Assembly (NCBI GenBank): GCA_028290765.1
Contig: JAQGJF010000580.1
Span: 1-10,903 of the forward strand
Origin: Tardiphaga sp.
GTDB taxonomy: Bacteria; Pseudomonadota; Alphaproteobacteria; Rhizobiales; Xanthobacteraceae
Reading direction: 5' to 3'
DNA: 10,903 nt
Positions 5,984 to 10,903 of this stretch are shown here, piece after piece (position 1 is the first letter of the stretch; every line of letters starts with the position of its first letter). Under the pieces are notes generated by a model, which saw only the letters and a program-made list of their open reading frames with translations, did no database searches and had not been told where the DNA came from. Both the position numbers and the translations under genes were made by a program.

Positions 5984-7477
5984 GTGAAGGAGCAGCGACG
6001 GAGCTGGGCAGACCTCTATGCATGGCAACTGACCCGCGGCGGCGATGCGCCATTGTTCCGGCAGATCTACCTGCAAATTCGCTCCGCCATTCTGTCGCAA
6101 AGCCTGCGGCCGGGGACCAAGCTGCCGTCGACGCGGGAGCTCGCTTCGCAACTTGCGGTCTCGCGCTCCGCCGTGGTGTCGGCCTACGAACAATTGCTCG
6201 CGGAAGGATATGCCAGCGGCAAGATCGGATCCGGCAGCTATGTTTCGTCGGACCTTCCGCCGCCGGTCGAAGGCCGCAGCCCGAAGCGCGGCAAGCGGCC
6301 CGGCGCAACCACCCGGGCTGCCGCCTTCGAAGCGCCGCTGCGGCACGATTTCGTCGATGTCACCGTGCAGAGCGACGAGCGCCCGTTCAACCTGGGTCGC
6401 ACTTTGGTGGATGCCCGGACAACGGAATTGTGGCGCAAGATCGGCACGCGGGTGTTTCGTTCGCTCGGTTACGATCACTTCGGCTATTCCGATCCGCGCG
6501 GTCTGCCCGGACTGCGCAAGGCGATCTGCGATTATTTGCGCGCGGCGCGCGCCGTGCAGTGCGAACCCGAGCAGATCGTCGTCACCGCCGGCACCCAGCA
6601 GGCCATCGATCTGGTGATCCGGGTGCTGCACTGTACCGATATGCAGGCGTGGACCGAGGACCCCGGCTATTCCCTGACAAGGCAGGCGCTCATCGCCGCC
6701 GGGGTGAAGACCCATTCGATTCCGGTCGATGGACAAGGAATTGATGTCGGCGCCGGCATCAGGTCGGCGCCGAGGGCGCGCGCCGTGTTCGTGACACCGT
6801 CGCATCAGTTCCCGACCGGCGTCGTGCTCTCGATGACACGGCGTCTCGAGTTGCTCAACTGGGCCCGCGACGCCAAGGCGTGGATCATCGAGGACGACTA
6901 TGCCAGCGAATTTCGTTATGGCGGGCGGGCGCTGGCCTCGCTCCAGGGTCTCGACGACCGTGAGCGCGTGATCTATGTCGGCACCCTGAACAAGGCGCTT
7001 TTTCCGGGACTGCGGCTTGGCTACGCGGTGGTGCCGCCGGCGCTGCTGAAAGCATTCGTCACGGCGCGCTATCTGATCGACCGGCAGCCTTCGAGCCTGG
7101 CCCAGGCGGTGGTTGCGGACTTCATCGAGGAGGGACATTTCGCGGCCCATCTGCGCCGGATGCGCCTGCAGTACAAGGACCAGCGCGACGTCCTTGTCGC
7201 CGCTCTGCGGCATCGGCTGGCTGACGAGATGACGGTCGATCCGCCGGACCAGGGAATGCATCTCGTCGCCTATCTGCGGCGAGGCCTCTCGGATGTCGCG
7301 ATCGAACGCGCGGCGCGCGACCACGGCGTCATCGTTGGTGCGATGAGCCGGTTATACGCCGCGGCGCCGCCACGCTCCGCTTTGGTGATGGGGTTCAGCG
7401 GATACCCGCGCCCATTGATCCCGCCGGCGGTTGCGCGACTGGCCAAGGCCTTTGGACGTCCGCGCATGCCCGCTTGA
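5984..7477 (+). CDS. MocR/PdxR-type transcriptional regulator (GntR wHTH + class I aminotransferase-like domain)
   Basis: This DNA-binding regulator senses pyridoxal phosphate or an amino compound through a fold-type I aminotransferase-like domain. From GTG 5984 it has 497 residues, normal for MocR. An N-terminal GntR-type winged helix spans about 23-88 (PLFRQIYLQIRSAI, LPSTRELA, VVSAYEQLLAEGY, GSGSYV). A linker of 40-50 residues, rich in Pro, Arg and Lys, follows. The aminotransferase-like domain shows the motif TPSHQFPTG (271-279), the acidic pair D304/D305 in IEDDY, and the PLP Schiff-base lysine K337 in TLNKALFPG. The PLP site looks complete. ATG 5897 is in frame and would add 29 residues, but it lacks a placed ribosome binding site unless the message is leaderless. 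It diverges from an FMN protein of the B6-oxidase superfamily, its probable target, and is followed after 65 bases by an S9 peptidase that may be co-transcribed. Confidence 0.92.
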   Translation: MKEQRRSWADLYAWQLTRGGDAPLFRQIYLQIRSAILSQSLRPGTKLPSTRELASQLAVSRSAVVSAYEQLLAEGYASGKIGSGSYVSSDLPPPVEGRSPKRGKRPGATTRAAAFEAPLRHDFVDVTVQSDERPFNLGRTLVDARTTELWRKIGTRVFRSLGYDHFGYSDPRGLPGLRKAICDYLRAARAVQCEPEQIVVTAGTQQAIDLVIRVLHCTDMQAWTEDPGYSLTRQALIAAGVKTHSIPVDGQGIDVGAGIRSAPRARAVFVTPSHQFPTGVVLSMTRRLELLNWARDAKAWIIEDDYASEFRYGGRALASLQGLDDRERVIYVGTLNKALFPGLRLGYAVVPPALLKAFVTARYLIDRQPSSLAQAVVADFIEEGHFAAHLRRMRLQYKDQRDVLVAALRHRLADEMTVDPPDQGMHLVAYLRRGLSDVAIERAARDHGVIVGAMSRLYAAAPPRSALVMGFSGYPRPLIPPAVARLAKAFGRPRMPA

Positions 7478-7531
7478 CCGGATGGCACAATCGTCGATTT
7501 TGGTGCAAACATCGGGCCCACATCCAGCCGC

Positions 7532-7535
7532 GGAG
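7532..7535 (+). promoter_or_regulatory. Ribosome binding site deciding the S9 peptidase start
   Basis: GGAG is seven bases before GTG 7543. It favours this start over the in-frame TTG at 7474, which overlaps the regulator's stop codon and would add a basic, tryptophan-rich, unconserved-looking 23-residue stretch. Confidence 0.55.
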
Positions 7536-7542
7536 ATCGCCA

Positions 7543-9504
7543 GTGGCAGCACCTCAATCTTCTCCATTCGGGTCCTGGCTGTCGCCGATCACGTCTGACC
7601 TGATCGTGGCGCAGTCGATCGGTCTGCAGGACGTGATCGTAGACGGGCAGGACCTGTATTGGATCGAGGGTCGGCCCCAGGAGGGTGGGCGCTATGTGCT
7701 GGTGCGCCACGGCGCGGATGGAACGACGACCGATGTCACTCCGCCGCCGATCAACGCCCGCACGCGTGTCCACGAATATGGCGGTGCCGGCGCTTGGGTC
7801 GCCGGTGGCGTCGCCTATGTCAGCCATTTCGGTGACCAGCGCTTGTACCGGATCGCGCCGGGGGCAGCGCCTGCGCCGATCACGCCCGCGCCGCCGGATC
7901 CGGACCGGTCGCTACGTTACGCCGACGGGCGGATCGATGTCGCCCGCAACCGATGGGTCGGTGTCCGGCAGGACCATCGCTATTCGATTCTCCATCCCGA
8001 CAACACGATCGTTGCCGTCGACCTGGCGCAAGGCGGTCCAGGCGTCGTCCTGGTGCAGGGCCAGGATTTCTATTCGAACCCCCGGCTCAGTCCGGATGGC
8101 CAGCGGCTGGCCTGGCTGTCGTGGAATCATCCCAACATGCCGTGGGTGGGCACCGAACTCTGGGTCGGCGACCTCGCGGCGGATGGCACCGTCGCCGCGC
8201 CTGCCAGGGTGGCTGGCGGCGACACGGAATCGATCTTTCAGCCGGAGTGGTCGCCCGACGGCCAATTGTATTTCATTTCGGACCGCAGTGGCTGGTGGAA
8301 TATCTACCGCGCCGAGGCCGACGGAACGGCCAGGGCGATCTGCCCGCGCGAGGCCGAGTTCGGACAAGCGCAGTGGAATTTCGGCATGTCCACTTACGCG
8401 TTCCTTTCCGATCGTGAGATCGTCTGCACCTTCAGCGAGGGACTGGGCCGGCTCGCCCGGCTCGACGTCGATGCGGGGACGCTGAGCCAGTTCGATTTGC
8501 CGTTCACCGAGTACGGCGCGATCCGTTGCGCCGGCGGCAAGGTGATGTTCCGGGCCGGATCCGCCACCACCCCGTCGGCGATCGTGGTCTTCGACCCGGC
8601 GTCGCACGCGACGACGGTGCTGCGGACGGCCGGCGGAGATGACCCTTCGCTCAAGGCCTACTTAAGCGCCGCGCGACCGATCACGTTTCCGACCGCGGCC
8701 GGGCGCAAGGCATTTGGCCTGTATTATCCGCCGCAAAATCCCGATTTTATGGCTCCGGCCGGCGAACTGCCGCCGCTGCTGGTGAAATGTCACGGCGGAC
8801 CGACCGCATCGGCGTCGAGCACGCTCGACCTGCGAATCCAGTTCTGGACCAGCCGCGGGGTGGCGGTCGTCGATGTGAACTATGGCGGCAGCACCGGTTA
8901 CGGCCGCGAGTACCGCGACCGGCTGCATTCGAACTGGGGCGTGGTAGATGTCGAGGATTGCGCCGCCGCGGTGCGCTATCTGTCCGGCGAGAAATTAGCC
9001 GATCCGGCGCGGGCGATCATTACCGGCGGCAGCGCCGGCGGCTTCACCGTGCTGGCGTGCCTGACCGCGCGCGAGGAGGCCATCCGCAAGGTGTTTTGTT
9101 CGGGTGCCAGCCATTACGGGGTCAGCGACATGGAAGCGCTGGCGCAAGACACCCACAAGTTCGAATCCCGCTACCTCGATTGGTTGATCGCGCCCTACAC
9201 CGATCCGGACCCCGAGGTGCAGGCCCGCAATCGGCAGATCTATCGCGACCGCTCCCCGGTTCACCGCGCCGACCTGCTTTCCGTTCCGGTCGCGTTCTTC
9301 CAGGGCAGCGAGGACAAGATCGTGCCGCCGAACCAGACCGAAGTGATGGTCGAGGCGCTCCAGACCAAGGGCATCCCGGTGGCCTACCTGCTGTTTGCCG
9401 GCGAGCAGCACGGTTTCCGGCAGGCCGGCAACATCAAGCGGGCGCTGGACGCCGAATTGTATTTCTACGCGGCGCTGGCGTTTCGCATCGGACTTCGATT
9501 CTGA
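7543..9504 (+). CDS. S9-family serine peptidase (prolyl oligopeptidase / acylaminoacyl peptidase-like)
   Basis: This 653-residue cytosolic oligopeptidase, without a signal peptide, probably cleaves short peptides or acyl-amino acid bonds. The N-terminal half, about 20-370, is a beta-propeller with recurring blade motifs such as RLSPDGQRLAWLSW (181-194) and EWSPDGQLYFISD (235-247). The C-terminal alpha/beta-hydrolase domain carries KCHGGPTA (415-422, oxyanion region), the typical VNYGGSTGYGREYRDRL (445-461), the nucleophile S497 in GGSAGG, D591 in GSEDKIVPP and H623 in EQHGFR. The full Ser-Asp-His triad is therefore present. Length and architecture match S9C-type peptidases. It follows the MocR gene by 65 bases in the same direction, so shared transcription is possible, and its 3' end converges on the SDR gene 28 bases away. 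The exact substrate cannot be told from sequence. Confidence 0.93.
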   Translation: MAAPQSSPFGSWLSPITSDLIVAQSIGLQDVIVDGQDLYWIEGRPQEGGRYVLVRHGADGTTTDVTPPPINARTRVHEYGGAGAWVAGGVAYVSHFGDQRLYRIAPGAAPAPITPAPPDPDRSLRYADGRIDVARNRWVGVRQDHRYSILHPDNTIVAVDLAQGGPGVVLVQGQDFYSNPRLSPDGQRLAWLSWNHPNMPWVGTELWVGDLAADGTVAAPARVAGGDTESIFQPEWSPDGQLYFISDRSGWWNIYRAEADGTARAICPREAEFGQAQWNFGMSTYAFLSDREIVCTFSEGLGRLARLDVDAGTLSQFDLPFTEYGAIRCAGGKVMFRAGSATTPSAIVVFDPASHATTVLRTAGGDDPSLKAYLSAARPITFPTAAGRKAFGLYYPPQNPDFMAPAGELPPLLVKCHGGPTASASSTLDLRIQFWTSRGVAVVDVNYGGSTGYGREYRDRLHSNWGVVDVEDCAAAVRYLSGEKLADPARAIITGGSAGGFTVLACLTAREEAIRKVFCSGASHYGVSDMEALAQDTHKFESRYLDWLIAPYTDPDPEVQARNRQIYRDRSPVHRADLLSVPVAFFQGSEDKIVPPNQTEVMVEALQTKGIPVAYLLFAGEQHGFRQAGNIKRALDAELYFYAALAFRIGLRF

Positions 9505-9532
9505 CGATTGGCCGCGGCGGCAGCGGAAGCAG

Positions 9533-10312
9533 CTAACTGCCCCAGCCGGCGCTGATGCCGCCATCCACGGTGTAGATCACGCCTGATGTATAGCCGGCGC
9601 GATCGGACGCCAGGAAGGCCATCAGGTCGGCGATCTCGCGCGCGTGCGCCGGCCGCTCCAGCGGAAAGCCCTTCTGCAGTTCGCGGTAGCGGTTTTCATC
9701 GCCGAGCTGATTCTTGGCCCGCGTTTTCATCAGCGTGGTGTGACGGTCGGTTCCGACTGGCCCCGGATTGATGCCGACGACGCGGATGTTGTCGGCAAGG
9801 CTCTTGCCGCCGAGCGCGCGGGTGAACGCCATCAGCGCGGCGTTGCCGGCGCTGCCGCAGATGTAATTGGCGTCGAATTTTTCGCCGGCCGCGCCGATGT
9901 CGTTGATGACGACGCCATGGCCACGCGTCTTCATCTGCGCATAGATCAACCGCGTCAAATTGATGAAGCCGAAGATCTTGAGCTCCCAGGCGTGGCGCCA
10001 GGTCGGTTCGTCGATCTTGTCGATCGAGCCGCCCGGAATATCGCCGGCGTTGTTGACAAGGATGTCGATATCGGAGGCGTCCTTGGCGAGGCGCGCAAGA
10101 TCGTCGGATTTGCGCAGGTCGACCGCATGCACGGTGACCTCGATGGCGTGAGCGGCGCGCAGCTTTGTCGCCAGCGCTTCGAGCGCCTCGGCGTTGCGGG
10201 CGGCGAGGCGGACATGACAGCCTTCCTCCGCAAAGGCCTCGGCCGCGGCTGCACCAATGCCCTTGGATGCGCCTGTGATCAGGACGCGATTTCCTCGTAG
10301 ATGGAGATCCAT
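9533..10312 (-). CDS. Short-chain dehydrogenase/reductase family protein with atypical active site
   Basis: This 259-residue protein has a Rossmann fold. The nucleotide-binding TGASKGIG (13-20), the structural NNAG (87-90) and the C-terminal INPGPVGTDR (181-190) are classical SDR features. An arginine pair region (R35, R39) after the second strand suggests NADP(H), which is inference. The catalytic part is unusual: where classical enzymes have Ser, this protein has G140 (IND-IG-AAG), and Y150 is followed by ICG then S154, so YxxxK has no lysine. From memory, a YI(C/A)GS(A/T)GNAALMAF pattern recurs in a group of rhizobial SDRs, so this may be a conserved subfamily and not a decayed gene. The start is ATG 10312 with a weak AAGAGC site six bases upstream. 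Its role may be oxidoreduction by a different mechanism, or cofactor-dependent binding. Confidence 0.9.
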   Translation of the reverse strand: MDLHLRGNRVLITGASKGIGAAAAEAFAEEGCHVRLAARNAEALEALATKLRAAHAIEVTVHAVDLRKSDDLARLAKDASDIDILVNNAGDIPGGSIDKIDEPTWRHAWELKIFGFINLTRLIYAQMKTRGHGVVINDIGAAGEKFDANYICGSAGNAALMAFTRALGGKSLADNIRVVGINPGPVGTDRHTTLMKTRAKNQLGDENRYRELQKGFPLERPAHAREIADLMAFLASDRAGYTSGVIYTVDGGISAGWGS

Positions 10313-10350
10313 GTTTTTGCTCTTGCGGTTGTGGTGGGGGATTTCGGGAT

Positions 10351-10476
10351 GTAGCCCGGGTGAGCGCAGCGATACCCGGGATCAGCGTGAAAATTCGTCC
10401 GCGACGCGTTCCCGGATGTCGCGGAGTTTATCATCGGGCCGGCCGGAGGCCGGACCCGTTGGCTCATCCGGGCTAC
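10351..10476. repeat. Composite palindromic dispersed-repeat-like element
   Basis: The element is bounded by 15-base inverted ends, GTAGCCCGGGTGAGC (10351-10365) and GCTCATCCGGGCTAC (10462-10476), matching at 14 of 15 positions. Inside are two structures. One is a perfect 7-bp stem, CCCGGGT/ACCCGGG (10355-10361 and 10374-10380). The other is an 8-bp stem, CCCGGATG/CATCCGGG (10411-10418 and 10465-10472), which encloses a further hairpin at 10436-10457 (GGGCCGGCC/GGCCGGACCC, one bulged A). GTAGCCCGG...GCGCAGCGA words like these occur in many intergenic regions of Bradyrhizobium-type genomes, as I recall. It fills most of the gap between livF and the SDR gene, and could act as a terminator or mRNA-stabilising structure. 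Confidence 0.75.
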
Positions 10477-10486
10477 GATTGGAATA

Positions 10487-10903
10487 TCACAGATAACCTT
10501 CTCCTGCCTCCGCCGCAAACCGCCCGGGATCGCCTTCCCAGACGATCCGGGCGTGCTCCAGCACATAGACCCGGTCGGCATGGGGCAGCGCGAAGGTGAC
10601 GTTCTGCTCGCCGAGCAGCACCGTGATGTCGGTGGTCTGTCGCAGCCGTTCCAGCGCCTTCGACAATTGTTCGAGGATCACCGGCGCCAATCCCAGCGTC
10701 GGCTCGTCGAGCACCAGGATTTTAGGCTGCATCATCAGCGCGCGCCCGATCGCCAGCATCTGCTGTTCGCCGCCGGACAGGTACCCCGATGCGACGGCGC
10801 GGCGTTCGTAGAGGCGGGGAAAGTAGCCATAGACCCGCTCCCTGTTGCGGTTCAGGTCGTGGCGGCTGCGCACGGCCGATGCGGCGACAAGATTCTCGTC
10901 AGG
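10487..10903 (-). CDS. livF: Branched-chain amino acid-type ABC transporter ATP-binding protein, LivF-like (5' part outside window)
   Basis: This is the C-terminal 138 residues of a cytoplasmic ATPase that powers a Liv/HAAT-type importer. Visible motifs are the ABC signature LSGGEQQ (42-48 of the visible part), Walker B with catalytic glutamate KILVLDEPT (61-69), the D-loop GLAP, and the LLGEQN segment typical of LivF, where the usual switch histidine is replaced. Walker A lies beyond the window edge. PDENL at the visible start matches the LivF region before the signature helix. The reading frame is open through the last base. Such importers carry branched-chain amino acids, but in soil alphaproteobacteria many take up amides, urea or aromatic acids, so the substrate is unassigned. 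Partner genes (livG, livH, livM) are expected upstream, to the right. Confidence 0.9.
   Translation of the reverse strand, partial: PDENLVAASAVRSRHDLNRNRERVYGYFPRLYERRAVASGYLSGGEQQMLAIGRALMMQPKILVLDEPTLGLAPVILEQLSKALERLRQTTDITVLLGEQNVTFALPHADRVYVLEHARIVWEGDPGRFAAEAGEGYL

Noticed and set aside
5867..7324. Open frame of 485 codons on the minus strand opposite the MocR gene
   Set aside because: The plus-strand frame encodes a clear MocR protein with all motifs. Long antisense frames are expected in GC-rich DNA, and this translation shows no recognisable domain.
7474..7542. Longer S9 peptidase starting at TTG 7474, overlapping the regulator stop
   Set aside because: The extra residues look non-conserved, and GTG 7543 has a well-placed GGAG.
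9516..9562. GGCGGCA...TGCCGCC inverted repeat between the peptidase and SDR 3' ends as a terminator
   Set aside because: The loop is 33 bases, there is no T run, and the right arm lies inside the SDR coding region.

Overview
The window comes from a GC-rich alphaproteobacterium. Gene content (an orphan P450 with its own small ferredoxin, a Liv-type ABC transporter, a MocR regulator) and a GTAGCCCGG...CCGGGCTAC dispersed-repeat-like element suggest Bradyrhizobium, Rhodopseudomonas or a close relative. This placement rests on remembered sequence style, not a search. Coding density is high. There are nine protein genes, two of them cut by the window ends. I see no RNA genes, CRISPR array, insertion sequence or phage gene.

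Layout. Positions 1-4218 are read leftward: an amidase-signature hydrolase (2791-4218), a 226-base gap with a candidate promoter, then a tight ferredoxin / cytochrome P450 / KgtP-like permease set (2564 down to 1, permease truncated). Diverging from the amidase across about 110 bases is an arylformamidase-like alpha/beta hydrolase (4330-5181). It converges on an FMN-binding protein of the pyridoxamine-phosphate-oxidase superfamily (5241-5789). That gene diverges from a MocR/PdxR-type regulator (5984-7477), which is followed in the same direction by an S9 prolyl-oligopeptidase-family peptidase (7543-9504). The peptidase converges on a divergent SDR-family oxidoreductase (9533-10312). A 126-base composite palindromic element separates the SDR from the end of a LivF-type ABC ATPase gene (10487 to the window edge).

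How the genes may work together. The left half looks like a small catabolic module: uptake by the permease, oxidation by the P450 fed by its ferredoxin, and hydrolysis of amide or ester bonds by the two hydrolases. No ferredoxin reductase is visible, so electrons must come from a reductase encoded elsewhere. The middle pairs a PLP-sensing type of regulator with a flavoprotein of the vitamin B6 oxidase superfamily, with GGTCC repeats between them that could be its operator. These pathway links are inferences from position.

Nothing here is clearly a new system. The items most worth a second look are the SDR that appears to lack the catalytic Ser and Lys, the MocR/flavoprotein divergent pair with candidate operator repeats, the self-contained P450 cluster, and the composite repeat.
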